A DNA stretch of 64,000 nucleotides from Nannocystis sp. RBIL2 (GCF_026626745.1 NZ_JAPNJW010000001.1:434001-498000), one strand, 5' to 3'; positions 8,367 to 16,797 are shown, numbered from the stretch's first letter. Numbers and translations: made by a program. The notes: generated from the sequence alone by a model not told the origin.

Positions 8367-8744
8367 CTAACCGGTCGTATCGTCGGTCGTTGCCGTCGTG
8401 CCGGTGCCGGTCGGCGCCGTCGTGTCCGTCGCGTCCGTCGTCGTCGCGTCCGTCGTCGTCGCGTCCGTCGTCGTCGCCTCCGTCGTCGTCGCCTCCGTCG
8501 TCGTCGCCTCCGTCGGCGAGTTGGTTCCCAGAGTCTCGGACTCGGTGTCGGGACCGCCGTATTCGGGCTGCGAGGGTGTGCCGCAGGCCGCCATAGCGAA
8601 GGCAGCGGCCAACGCGACGAATCGGCCCGAACGCTCGGCGGGTGACCGGGTCACGCCGCAGTGCGGGCAGACCGAGTCGGTGACGCGCAGCAATTCGCTG
8701 CACCTGGCGCAGGGGAACAGGTGGGTCTCGGGAACCAGGGCCAT
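8367..8744 (-). CDS. Zinc-ribbon protein with membrane segment and Thr-repeat tail
   Basis: A 125-residue protein from the ATG at 8742-8744. Two CxxC pairs (CARC and CPHC) near residues 12-31 form a zinc ribbon. A hydrophobic stretch (FVALAAAFAMAACG) near residues 42-55 could anchor it or be an internal lipobox. The tail is an (E/D)ATTT repeat encoded by a 15-bp tandem DNA repeat, then Thr/Gly. Function unknown. It has the same Cys-module, hydrophobic-segment and low-complexity design as the protein at 5348-5959. Confidence 0.65.
   Translation of the reverse strand: MALVPETHLFPCARCSELLRVTDSVCPHCGVTRSPAERSGRFVALAAAFAMAACGTPSQPEYGGPDTESETLGTNSPTEATTTEATTTEATTTDATTTDATTTDATDTTAPTGTGTTATTDDTTG
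8431..8520 (-). repeat. 15-bp tandem repeat encoding (E/D)ATTT
   Basis: Five full copies and one diverged copy of a 15-bp unit (plus-strand form gc[gc]tccgtcgtcgtc). Each adds one EATTT or DATTT pentapeptide. Being a multiple of three, copy number can change without a frameshift, so tail length may vary between strains. Confidence 0.85.
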
Positions 8745-9138
8745 GCGCGATCCTTCGCCCGCGCCGCGGACCCTGTCAACGCGCGGACCCTCGCCGACAT
8801 GATTCAATAATAGGCATGTCCGATCGGCCAGCTCCTCTCTGCGGCTGGCGCGTCGATTCGAACCACCTCGAGTGAGCAGTGGCGCGGCTCGTCGGCGACA
8901 GGGCTTACCGCTCGATCGACGACCGCGAAATCCCTGACCGGTGGCGCGCTCTCAAGGCGACGCCGGGCCAGAGCGATCGCTCGCTCGAGATAGATCCTGA
9001 AGCGCGAGCCACCTCGCACGCGTGCGCCCGAGAGGCCTTCGAACCGGGCCGGAAGGGCGGCCGCTGGTGACCCGAAAGATCGAAGGCTCGAGCTCGCGGA
9101 TCCGGCTCGCGGCCCCGTCGGCGGCGTAGAATGGGCGC
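8745..9138. other. Intergenic region, no supported gene
   Basis: A 394-base stretch between divergent genes. It has one CATGTCC half-site (8811-8828). A minus-strand open frame of 71 codons from a GTG at 9019 (8804-9019) has mixed composition, but nothing supports it as a gene. A TAGAAT hexamer (9127-9132) six bases before the next GTG start is a likely -10 element. Confidence 0.4.
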
Positions 9139-10431
9139 GTGGTCGTGGCGCTCGCAGGCCTGCTCATCGCGCTCGCGTCGCCTCCGGCCACGCCGCGCGT
9201 CGAGCTGACCTGGCGGGCTCCGGCCCCGTGCCCGAGCGTCGACCACGTCCACCAGCGACTGCGCGAACTGTTGCCTGCACCCCCGCCAGGGCCGCTCGTG
9301 CGCGTCGAGGCCGACACGGCGAGGCGCGCCGGGACCGGCTGGCGCCTACAGTTGGTGTTGCGTGGGGCCCAGCTCGACGACCGCCGCCTGATCGAGGCCC
9401 GCGACTGTCGCAGCCTGGCGGACGTCACTGCCCTGCTGATCGCCCTCGCCGTCGCGCCGGAGGAAGTCGCCACGCGGATCGCCGCCAGCGGCACGCCCGG
9501 CCAGCCCCCCGGGCCGGCGACGCGCGCCGACGCCCCTCCCGGCGGCGTGCCCGAACCGGCGACGCGCGCCGACGCCCCTCCCGGCCTGCCCGGCTCCCCA
9601 GTCCCCGCTTCCACGCGCGCCGGCGCTCCGCCCCGGAGCGCGCCGGGTGTGCCCGCAGCCCCGGTCGACGCCTCCGCGCGCGCCGACGCTCCTCCCACGG
9701 GCACGCCCGGCCCGTCCGCGGACCCGACGAACGTCTCCGACGCCCCTCCGCCCGGTGGCCCGCGCATCTCCGGTGCGCCGATGGATGGTCCGACGCGCGC
9801 CGGCGCCCCTCCTCGCGGCTTTGACCTGCCCGCCGCACCGCCGCCGGGCGGCCGTCTCGGCTCGCCCGCCGACGATCCCGCGCTCGACGCCCCCGCCCCC
9901 GCAGCCCTCACGCCGCGTCCCCCCGTGCGGGCGGCGGTCAGGCTCGCGGGCGGCGGCGAAATCGGCGGCATTCCGGCCTTCAGCCCGGCCGCCGGCCTCG
10001 CCCTCGGCCTGTTTCGCGGCCCCTGGCGGGTCGAGCTCGCCGGCACCTACGCCGCGCGGGCCCTCGCCTACCCCGAGCCGGCGGAGGTCGGCGCCCGCGT
10101 GCGGGTCGCGACCGGGGCCGTGCGCGGCTGCGGCGTCCCGCGCTGGCGACGGCTGGAGTTCCCGGTCTGCGCCGGGCTCGAGCTCGGCTACGTCCACGCG
10201 GTCGCCCGCGGCGTCGCCGATCCGCGGCCCGCCGGCGATCTGTGGCTCGCCGCCCAGCTCAGCCCCGGCCTCGCCTGGGCGCCCACGCGCGTCCTCGCCC
10301 TCACCCTCGGCCTCGACATCCTCGTCGCCCTGCGGCGCCCCGGCTTCCACGTCGCCGGCCTCGGCGAGCTCGCGCGGTCCCAGCCCGTCGGCCTGCGGCC
10401 CATGCTCGGCATCGAAGCCCGATTTCCGTGA
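9139..10431 (+). CDS. Secreted Pro-rich protein with C-terminal beta-barrel-like domain
   Basis: A 430-residue protein with a GTG start, no ribosome site, and TAGAAT six bases upstream (leaderless candidate). A short hydrophobic leader is followed by a small domain with two Cys (residues about 20-110). Residues about 115-265 are a Pro/Ala-rich linker made of loose repeats such as TRADAPPGG. Residues 265-430 are Gly/Leu/Val/Arg-rich with alternating patterns like an outer-membrane beta-barrel. It lies directly upstream of an ECF sigma gene (34 nt gap), an arrangement common in myxobacteria where a surface or periplasmic protein is paired with its sigma factor. The exact role is unknown. Confidence 0.6.
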   Translation: MVVALAGLLIALASPPATPRVELTWRAPAPCPSVDHVHQRLRELLPAPPPGPLVRVEADTARRAGTGWRLQLVLRGAQLDDRRLIEARDCRSLADVTALLIALAVAPEEVATRIAASGTPGQPPGPATRADAPPGGVPEPATRADAPPGLPGSPVPASTRAGAPPRSAPGVPAAPVDASARADAPPTGTPGPSADPTNVSDAPPPGGPRISGAPMDGPTRAGAPPRGFDLPAAPPPGGRLGSPADDPALDAPAPAALTPRPPVRAAVRLAGGGEIGGIPAFSPAAGLALGLFRGPWRVELAGTYAARALAYPEPAEVGARVRVATGAVRGCGVPRWRRLEFPVCAGLELGYVHAVARGVADPRPAGDLWLAAQLSPGLAWAPTRVLALTLGLDILVALRRPGFHVAGLGELARSQPVGLRPMLGIEARFP

Positions 10432-10465
10432 TGGCGGCGCCGGCATGCGGGCACCCAGGAGCACC

Positions 10466-11854
10466 GTGAGCGGCCCTTCCTTCCCCGAGCTCTACCAGGA
10501 CCACTTCGAGTACGCCTGGGCCTGCCTGCGTCGCCTCGGCGTCCCGCCCGAGGCTCAGGAGGACGCGCTGCAGGACCTGTTCCTCGTCGTGCATCGCCGC
10601 CTGCCCGAGTTCGCCGGGCGCTCGACCCTCAAGACCTGGATCTTCGGCGTCGCCCGGCGGGTCGCCGCGCGCCACCGGCGGACCGAGGCCAGGCGACTGC
10701 GCCGGCACGCTCGCCTCGCCGCCGCCTCCGCGACCGACCCGGCCTTCGCCGACGACGACGAGCTCGCGCGCCGCGAGGCTCGCCGCAAGCTCAGCGAATT
10801 CCTCGACGGCCTCGACGACGATCGCCGCGCGGTGTTCGTGCTGCATTTATATGAAGAGATGTCGGCGCCGGAGATTGCGCAGATCCTCGGCGTCAATGTC
10901 AACACCGTGTATTCGCGGATCCGCCTGGTCCGCGAGCAGTTCGATCGCACCTTCGCCGCCGCGGCTCCGGCCGCCCTGCGGGTCGCCAAGGCCCCCGAAC
11001 ACTCGCCGCCCGGCGCCCAGGCGCGCGTGTGGGCCGCCCTGTTGCTCGTCCTCGGCAGCGGCGCCGCCGCGGCGGCCCCGGGCGCCGCGCTCGCCCAGGG
11101 CGCGGCCGCGGCCGGCCATCAAGCCATCGCCTGGGCGCTCGGCCTCGCGGTGGCCGGGACCCTCGTGATCGTCGCCGCCCCGCGCCGCGACGAATCACCT
11201 TCGGGCGCCGCGACCTCCGAGAACCGCAAGGCCGCTTCGATTCACGCCACCGACCCTCACACCGCCCCCGAGCTCCCGTCCGCCCAGCACGACGACCGAA
11301 TGGAGCCTGCCCCGCTCTTCGGTGGCACCGAGCTTGTCGCGCCCCGCCCGCGCCAGGGCCGAGCCGAGCCCGCCCCACCCGTCAGCATCACCGCGCCCGT
11401 CAAGCATGCCTCGCGCGACGGCCGAGCCGAGCCCGCCCCATCTGACGGCGTCACCGCGCCCATCGGTCATGCCTCGCGCGACGGCCGAGCCGAGCCCGCG
11501 CCTGTCGGCCACCCACCGAACGACCACCCGACCGAGCCCGCGCCCGCCGACCCGCTCGCCCGCGAGGCCGAGCTGATCGCCGGCGTGCGCGCCGCGATCG
11601 AAGCCGGCCGCACCGACGACGCCCTCGCCGACTTGCACCGCCACCAGCGCGAGTTTCCGACCGGCGTCTTGCTGCGCGAGCGGCTCGGCCTGCGGGCCAT
11701 CGCCCTGTGCCGCTCCGAGCGCGCGGCTGACGGTCGGCGCGAGGCCGAGGCCTTCGTGCGCGCGCATCCGGACAGCGCGCTCGCGGCCCGCGTGCGGCAG
11801 GACTGCGGCCTCTCCGCCCAGGCAGACCCGCAAAAAAAATCACCGACCCCGTGA
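10466..11854 (+). CDS. ECF sigma factor with membrane segment and C-terminal extracytoplasmic domain
   Basis: A 462-residue protein. The GTG start is chosen because AGGAG lies six bases upstream; an in-frame ATG at 10445 lacks this. Sigma region 2 spans about 7-71 (DALQDLFLVVHRRLPEF, TWIFGVARRVA). Region 4 spans about 112-160 (LYEEMSAPEIAQILGV, NTVYSRIRLVREQF). Hydrophobic segments follow at about 190-240. Then comes a linker with repeats of the form HASRDGRAEPAP (three diverged copies) and a C-terminal helical, TPR-like domain (about 360-450). A fused membrane tail could replace a separate anti-sigma factor. It is followed 45 nt later by a lipoprotein gene and probably forms an operon with its neighbours. 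Confidence 0.85.
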   Translation: MSGPSFPELYQDHFEYAWACLRRLGVPPEAQEDALQDLFLVVHRRLPEFAGRSTLKTWIFGVARRVAARHRRTEARRLRRHARLAAASATDPAFADDDELARREARRKLSEFLDGLDDDRRAVFVLHLYEEMSAPEIAQILGVNVNTVYSRIRLVREQFDRTFAAAAPAALRVAKAPEHSPPGAQARVWAALLLVLGSGAAAAAPGAALAQGAAAAGHQAIAWALGLAVAGTLVIVAAPRRDESPSGAATSENRKAASIHATDPHTAPELPSAQHDDRMEPAPLFGGTELVAPRPRQGRAEPAPPVSITAPVKHASRDGRAEPAPSDGVTAPIGHASRDGRAEPAPVGHPPNDHPTEPAPADPLAREAELIAGVRAAIEAGRTDDALADLHRHQREFPTGVLLRERLGLRAIALCRSERAADGRREAEAFVRAHPDSALAARVRQDCGLSAQADPQKKSPTP

Positions 11855-11899
11855 TGGCCCCCCGGGCACCCGGGCACTCAGGGCCAACGAGCATTCACC

Positions 11900-12604
11900 A
11901 TGCATCTTCGACGCCTTCTCCTGCCTTACCTCGCCCTCTCCACCCTCGTCTTCGGCTGCACCCCCGACTCCAAGAACATCGGCGACACCCTCGAGACCGA
12001 CAGCGACTCGACCGCCACCGCCGGCGACGAGACCGAGGGCCAGTCCAGCACCGGCGACGTCACCCCGAGCACCTCGGCCGCCACTTTGACCGGCGACGAC
12101 CCCAGCGCCAGCGACCCCTCCGTCAGCGGCACCAGCGGCGTCAGCACCACCGGCGACGACCCCGGCGACAGCGACCCCTCCGTCAGCGGCACCAGCGGCC
12201 CCGACCCCGAGACCACCGGCGCCAACACCGGCTTCGACCGCTTCACCCTGCGCACGGCCGCGGGCCCGTGCCCGCCGAGGGCGGACTGCGACGGCTTCGT
12301 CGAGCTGACGGGGGCGGGCATCTTGCGCGTCGAGAAATTCGGCGAGGTCGGCAACCCTGTGCTCGAGGTCGAGATCGAGGGGGCAGACTTCGCGCAGGCG
12401 CTGCAGGTGTTCGCCGATCCCGCCCTCGTCGAGGTCCTCGACAGCCCCGATCCGCTGTGCGACCCGCCGACCGACATCTTCGAGCAGATGGAGGTCGAGC
12501 TCGACGGGACGATCCACGAGGCCGCGACCACGACCTGCTCGCAAGCGCCGCTGCAGGCCGCCCGCAAGGCCGCCGAAGAGCTCCGCCTCAAGTACGCGCC
12601 CTGA
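11900..12604 (+). CDS. Lipoprotein with repeated Thr/Ser/Asp linker
   Basis: A 234-residue protein. The signal peptide ends in the lipobox VFGC (Cys20). Residues about 22-110 are a Thr/Ser/Gly/Asp spacer containing two near-identical copies of a segment with SDPSVSGTSG. The C-terminal domain (about 115-234) has four Cys and no known fold (GPCPPRADCDGFVELT, LCDPPTDIFE). It is probably the third gene of the barrel/sigma/lipoprotein cluster and may be part of the signal-sensing output at the envelope. Confidence 0.7.
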   Translation: MHLRRLLLPYLALSTLVFGCTPDSKNIGDTLETDSDSTATAGDETEGQSSTGDVTPSTSAATLTGDDPSASDPSVSGTSGVSTTGDDPGDSDPSVSGTSGPDPETTGANTGFDRFTLRTAAGPCPPRADCDGFVELTGAGILRVEKFGEVGNPVLEVEIEGADFAQALQVFADPALVEVLDSPDPLCDPPTDIFEQMEVELDGTIHEAATTTCSQAPLQAARKAAEELRLKYAP

Positions 12605-12664
12605 CGCGCGACCGGCGAAGAGTCATCGCGGCTCGAGCCCGCCGCAGCTCGCACCCGGCGGGCG

Positions 12665-12800
12665 CGACGGGCTACAGGGTCGTCATGGGCCGGCTGACGC
12701 CGCTCGGGCTCGCCGCAGTCCTCGCACGTCTCGACGCGGCCCACCTCGAGCTCGCGTAAGTCCACTTCGCGGAGCGCCGGCGAGCAAGCGCACTCACATT
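12665..12800 (-). pseudogene. Possible remnant of a DksA/TraR-type zinc finger
   Basis: On the minus strand around 12705-12760 one frame reads LRELEVGRVETCEDCGEPE, close to the DksA/TraR finger signature (rIe.G.yg.CedCGepI). Downstream the likeness continues only in a shifted frame and the second Cys pair is missing. No start or intact frame remains. This is a weak call that rests on one short motif in non-coding sequence. Confidence 0.3.
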
Positions 12801-12998
12801 CATCAAGCCGCCGCAGCTCGCACGCCCCGGCCGGTGCGGCGGCGCAGCAGCGTCCGCAGCGTCGTCGCCTCGCTGTAGCCGACCTCGGCCGCGATCGCGT
12901 CCAGCGACGCGTCGGTGGTCCGCGTGGGCCACTCGCAGGTCCTGCACGAACGATAGCGGCGACGTGCCGAGCACCGCGCGGACGCGGCGCTCGAGCGA
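12801..12998 (-). pseudogene. Decayed duplicate of the 3' end of the adjacent GlxA-type regulator gene
   Basis: The stretch 12801-12998 matches 13010-13219, the AraC-type helix-turn-helix end of the neighbouring regulator, almost base for base for nearly 200 bases. It lacks 14 bases that the intact gene has just before the CGCGTGGGCC segment, which shifts the frame, and it has a scatter of substitutions. It ends within the HTH region. It is therefore a partial tandem duplication that is no longer coding. Confidence 0.85.
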
Positions 12999-13013
12999 GC
13001 GCCCTCACCTCGA

Positions 13014-13958
13014 TCAAGCCCGCCGCAGCTCTCGCACCCCGCGGCCGGTGCGGCGGCGCAGCAGCGTCCGCAGCGTCGTCGCCTCGCTGTAGCCGACCTC
13101 GGCCGCGATCGCGTCCAGCGATTCGTCGGTGGTCTGCAGCCGGTGGACCGCGTGGGCCACTCGCAGGTCTTGCACGAACGACAGCGGCGACTTGCCGAGC
13201 ACCGCGCGGACGCGTCGCTCGAGCGTGCGCTCCGTCGCGCCGACGGCCCGCGCCGCCGCGCTCATCGTGAAGCCGGCGAGGTGGCCGCGGGCCCAGTCTT
13301 CGAAGCGAGCCACCAGCGGGTCCGCGTGGGCCAGGTGATCGGGCATCACGTAGGGCGCCTGGGACGGGCGCGCGTCGTACAGCAGGTGATTCGCCACAGT
13401 GCGCGCGAGGGTCGGGCTGCGGCGGCGGACCAGCCACAGCGCGAGGTCGAGGTGCGCGAGGGCCGAGCCGGCGGTCACGACGTTGTCGGATTCGACCACC
13501 ATCTGCGCCTCGTCGAGCGCGACCGCGGGGAAGCGCGCGCGGAAGAACGGCGCCAGCCACCAGGTCGTGGTCGCGCGGCGGCCCGCGAGCAGGCCGGCGT
13601 CGCCGAGCACGAAGGTCGCGGTGCAGGCCGCAGTCACCCGTGCGCCTGCGGCCGCCGCGGTCTGCAGCTGCGCCGTCGCGTCGACCACGTCGCGCCGCGC
13701 CAGCGCCTGCGCGAGCGCGTCCGGCGTCTTGGCCCCGAGCGCCGGCACCACGATGACGTCGGGCCGCGCCCGCGGCCGCGGGACCACCGGCACCGCGAAG
13801 CCGAGGTGCGTCCGGACCCGCCGCCGCACCCCGACCACCGCCACGCGCGCGCGCTGCTCCGGCGCGCTCGCCAGCGCGTTGGCGGTGTCGAGCGTGTCGA
13901 GCACCAGAGCGAGCCCCGCGTCGAACACCCCGTCGAGGACGAGCACCTGCACATGCAT
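13014..13958 (-). CDS. GlxA-type transcriptional regulator (DJ-1/PfpI domain plus AraC HTH)
   Basis: A 314-residue protein. The DJ-1/PfpI-like sensor domain (about 1-180) shows VLVLDGVFDAGLA, DVIVVPALG and the Cys-containing loop TAACTATFVLGDAGLLAGRRAT. The AraC/XylS HTH domain fills the last 100 residues (FTMSAAARAVGATERTLERR, LDAIAAEVGYSEATTLRTLL). Start chosen at 13956-13958: a TATCGT hexamer lies seven bases upstream and the protein then begins MHVQVLVLDG. It is divergent from a small monooxygenase gene, which it probably controls through the palindrome at 13978-13993. Confidence 0.9.
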   Translation of the reverse strand: MHVQVLVLDGVFDAGLALVLDTLDTANALASAPEQRARVAVVGVRRRVRTHLGFAVPVVPRPRARPDVIVVPALGAKTPDALAQALARRDVVDATAQLQTAAAAGARVTAACTATFVLGDAGLLAGRRATTTWWLAPFFRARFPAVALDEAQMVVESDNVVTAGSALAHLDLALWLVRRRSPTLARTVANHLLYDARPSQAPYVMPDHLAHADPLVARFEDWARGHLAGFTMSAAARAVGATERTLERRVRAVLGKSPLSFVQDLRVAHAVHRLQTTDESLDAIAAEVGYSEATTLRTLLRRRTGRGVRELRRA

Positions 13959-13977
13959 GGCGGAAACGATACCATCG

Positions 13978-13993
13978 TTGTCGGTTCCGACAA
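13978..13993. promoter_or_regulatory. Candidate operator between regulator and monooxygenase genes
   Basis: A perfect inverted repeat, TTGTCGG and CCGACAA with a 2-bp centre, lies 20-35 bases from the start of the regulator gene and upstream of the divergent monooxygenase gene. Its position just upstream of the regulator's -10-like hexamer suggests autoregulation as well as control of the neighbour. Confidence 0.55.
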
Positions 13994-14062
13994 TAGCGGG
14001 TGACAACCCCGATCGTTATGGTGTCGACCGTGACCGGGCGTCACGCACAAAGGAGAACACCC

Positions 14063-14365
14063 ATGGTGAAGGTCGGACTGTTGGCTCGTATCGTCGCTAA
14101 ACCTGGCAAGGAAGAGGAGGTCGCCGCGTTCCTCGCGGGCGCGCTGCCGCTGGCGCAGCGCGAGGAGGCCACCACGGTGTGGTTCGCCATCCGCCTCGGC
14201 CCGCAGGAGTTCGGCATCTTCGACGCGTTCGCCGACGACGCCGGCCGCCGCGCCCACCTCGAGGGCTCGATCGCCGCGGCGCTGATGGCCCGCGCCGGCG
14301 AGCTGCTCGCCGAGCCGCCGCGGATCGACAACGTCGAAGTGCTCGCGGCCAAGCTGCACGGCTGA
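14063..14365 (+). CDS. Antibiotic-biosynthesis-monooxygenase-fold (YgiN-like) quinol monooxygenase
   Basis: A 100-residue protein. The ATG at 14063 follows AAAGGAG with ideal spacing. The ABM ferredoxin-like fold pattern is clear: LLARIVAKPGKEEEVAAFL, then EATTVWFAIRLGPQEFGIFDAFADDAGRRAHLEG and a closing helix. Such small dimeric enzymes oxidise quinols or polyketide-like aromatics without a cofactor, or act as accessory proteins. It pairs with the divergent GlxA-type regulator. Confidence 0.8.
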   Translation: MVKVGLLARIVAKPGKEEEVAAFLAGALPLAQREEATTVWFAIRLGPQEFGIFDAFADDAGRRAHLEGSIAAALMARAGELLAEPPRIDNVEVLAAKLHG

Positions 14366-14531
14366 TCCGACCCGTCGCGGAGCACCGCGATACTCGGCGC
14401 ATTCGCGCGCGAGATTTCGGCCCCATTCATGCCACGAGCGCCGGGTGCCCCACGCTCGGCGCAATTCCGCCGCCGCGGAATCGACATGCGTCGTTTCAGC
14501 GCTGTCGATTCCGCCGCCGAACCGGTCGAGG

Positions 14532-15386
14532 CTATCGCCTCGCCGGCGTCGCCATCATGCCGACCATCAGGCCGAGGTTCGCGTCGCCGGACGGATCGAC
14601 AACCTTGCGACTCGCCAGCGCGCGCGCCAGCTCCGAGGTCTGGTAGCGCAGGTGCGGCGTCTCGTCGGTGGCCGCGGCCAGGATCGTCTGCGCCACGTCG
14701 TCGCCGGTCTGGGGCGTGCTCGTCGCCTGACCGAAGCTCTAGCGATACGTCTTGAACAGCTCGGCGTAGGGCCCGCTGGTCGGCAACGAGCTCTCCTCCT
14801 GCGGCGGGACGGCCGTGCTAGCGAACTCCGTCGCTACCGGCCCCGGCTGGACGAGCGACATGTGAATCCCCAGCACCTTCGCGGCCGGCGCCGCCGCCTC
14901 CACCAGGCCCTCGACGGCGAACTTGGCCGCGCAGTAGACGTCGTTGAAGGGCGTGCCGATCACGCCGCCGAGGCTCGACACCGTGATGATGCGCCCCGAT
15001 CCGCGCTCGCGCATGCCCGGGAACACCGCCTGCGAGACGCGCCAGACCCCGAAGTAGTTGAGGTCCATGACGCGCTGCGCCGCCGCGATCGGCGTGTGCT
15101 CGAACGTCCCGAGGTAGCCCGCGCCCGCTTTGTTCACCAGGACGTCGATGCGTCCGTGATCACGCAGCACGCCGCTCACACAGGCGTCGACCGAGGCCTG
15201 GTCGACGACGTCGAGCTGGCGGATGTCGAGCTCGACGCCCGCGTCCGCGGCGCGCTCGCGCAGGGCGTTCGCCTTGCCGAGGTTCCGCATGGTGGCCACG
15301 ACCCTGAAGCCCGCCTTGGCCAGGACGACCGCCGACGCGAGCCCGATTCCCGACGACGTACCGGTGATGATCGCAACCTGTTCCAT
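14532..15386 (-). pseudogene. Short-chain dehydrogenase gene interrupted by an in-frame TAG
   Basis: The intact part (14739-15386, 215 codons) has the Rossmann motif TGTSSGIG (residues 8-15), NKAG in place of the usual NNAG, the catalytic Ser137/Ser138 and YCAAK (Tyr151, Lys155). Codon 216 is TAG (14739-14741). The same frame then continues for 68 more sense codons with normal SDR C-terminal style (SFGQATSTPQTGDD, then LRYQTSELARAL) to TAG at 14532-14534. Total length (about 284) is the usual size for this SDR group. The enzyme is either truncated, read through, or a recent pseudogene. The catalytic core is complete upstream of the stop. Confidence 0.85.
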
Positions 15387-15924
15387 GGAACAGCTCCTCC
15401 TCGGCCTCTCCTATCGCACACCGACGGCGAGGACAAGAGGGAGACCGAGGGCCCGCCGACATCGTGCGGGGACGCGCACGGTAGATCCCCGATCGCTTCG
15501 CATCATTGTCGACAACGAAGACGCTCGCTGACGCGGGAGTCGCCGACTCCCCCGCAATGCTGCGTCTCGCGCGAGAGGCCGGATCCGCGACGCTGCCATC
15601 GCGTCAAGGAGTCGCGTCACCGGCCGCCGGCTCGTGCGGGCACTGTCTCGTCGCCTCGCATCGAGCCCGGCCCGCCGTCGCAGCTCGTGTGCGCCGAGAT
15701 CGTAGCTGCCCGTGCGCGCCGTACGTGCAGAGGCCGCGACGATCACCGAGGCGCACGTGCAAAAGCTGGGGCCTGTAGCGCCCTCGACCTCGCATGCGTG
15801 CGAACGACATTCGCAATTCGCACGCGCCCCGCTCGCGGGAAGGGCAGCGATACCGCCTCTGCGCGACGATCGGCTCTCCGGCGGTGATTTGCTCCGCCGT
15901 CGCCGGCCGTGTTACCCGGACCGC
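15387..15924. other. Gene-free stretch between divergent genes
   Basis: A 538-base region. Open frames here are Arg/Pro-rich and lack family resemblance. A TTACCC segment just before 15925 is a weak -10 candidate for the TPR gene. No repeat of the CATGTCC family was seen. Confidence 0.5.
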
Positions 15925-16797
15925 ATGCAGCCCTTCGAGCTCGGCGTCGCACTCAAGCAAGAACTCGAGCGCGGGGCGGTCACCGCCGCCACGCTCGACG
16001 AGGTGATCGCGCTGCTCGACGGCGCGGCGCAGCCGGACCGCGCCGCGTTCCTGGAGCCGCTGTTCTGTGCCATGCCGGCGCAGGAAGAGCAGCTGAGCGT
16101 CATCCGTGAGCACCTCGAAGCGCGGCCGCTCGAGCGCGTCGCGCTGCTCGACGTGCTGCTGACATGGACGCGCCTCGAGCAGCCGTTCGTCGCCTCGCTC
16201 GTCGCCTCGCTCGTCGCGCGCGACGAGGCGACCGCGACGGCGACCCTGCGCAAGCTGGCCGCGAGCCTCGCCGCGCCGTACCCCGATCATTTCTGGGAGA
16301 AGCCGTGGGGGCTGCGGCCGAGGATGCCGCTGTACGCCGTCGTCCAGGCGTGCCGGCGAGACGAACGCGCCGCGGTCGCCGCGGCCGCGGACGCGGTGCC
16401 GGGGCCGTGGCACTGGAACGCGGAGGAGCTCGAGCAGGCGGCCTCGAGCCTCGCGCTCGACAACGACGCCGCCAGCGTGCGCGAGCTGATGCAGCGCGCC
16501 GTCGTGCTCGCGCCCGAGAGCGCCCGCTGCTGGTATCTGCTCGGCACGGCCCTCACGCAGCTGCGTGACGACGGCGAGGCCCTGCCCGCGCTCGTGCGAG
16601 CCACCGAGCTCGGCGACGAGGACGGCTGGTACAACCGCGCCTGCGTGCACATGCGCCACGGACAGGTCGACGCGGCAATCCTCGCGCTGGGCCGCGCCGT
16701 CGCGTCCCAGCCGGAGCTGCGCGTCGACGCGATCGGCGACGATGACTTCGCTACGATCCTCGATTACCCCGAGTTCGTGGCGCTGATCGAATCGTGA
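15925..16797 (+). CDS. TPR-like repeat protein, function unknown
   Basis: A 290-residue soluble protein. The start at 15925 (MQPFELGVALKQELERG) is where protein-like composition begins; upstream in-frame sequence is Arg-rich. The C-terminal third has tetratricopeptide-like helices (SARCWYLLGTALTQLRDDGEALPALVRATELG, and WYNRACVHMRHGQVDAAILALGRAV). The N-terminal part is all-helical without recognised motifs. It is likely a cytoplasmic scaffold or adaptor. No operon partner is seen. Confidence 0.7.
   Translation: MQPFELGVALKQELERGAVTAATLDEVIALLDGAAQPDRAAFLEPLFCAMPAQEEQLSVIREHLEARPLERVALLDVLLTWTRLEQPFVASLVASLVARDEATATATLRKLAASLAAPYPDHFWEKPWGLRPRMPLYAVVQACRRDERAAVAAAADAVPGPWHWNAEELEQAASSLALDNDAASVRELMQRAVVLAPESARCWYLLGTALTQLRDDGEALPALVRATELGDEDGWYNRACVHMRHGQVDAAILALGRAVASQPELRVDAIGDDDFATILDYPEFVALIES

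Noticed and set aside
8804..9019. A 71-codon minus-strand frame starting at GTG
   Set aside because: No ribosome site, no family likeness, and its end overlaps a CATGTCC half-site. Kept as non-coding.
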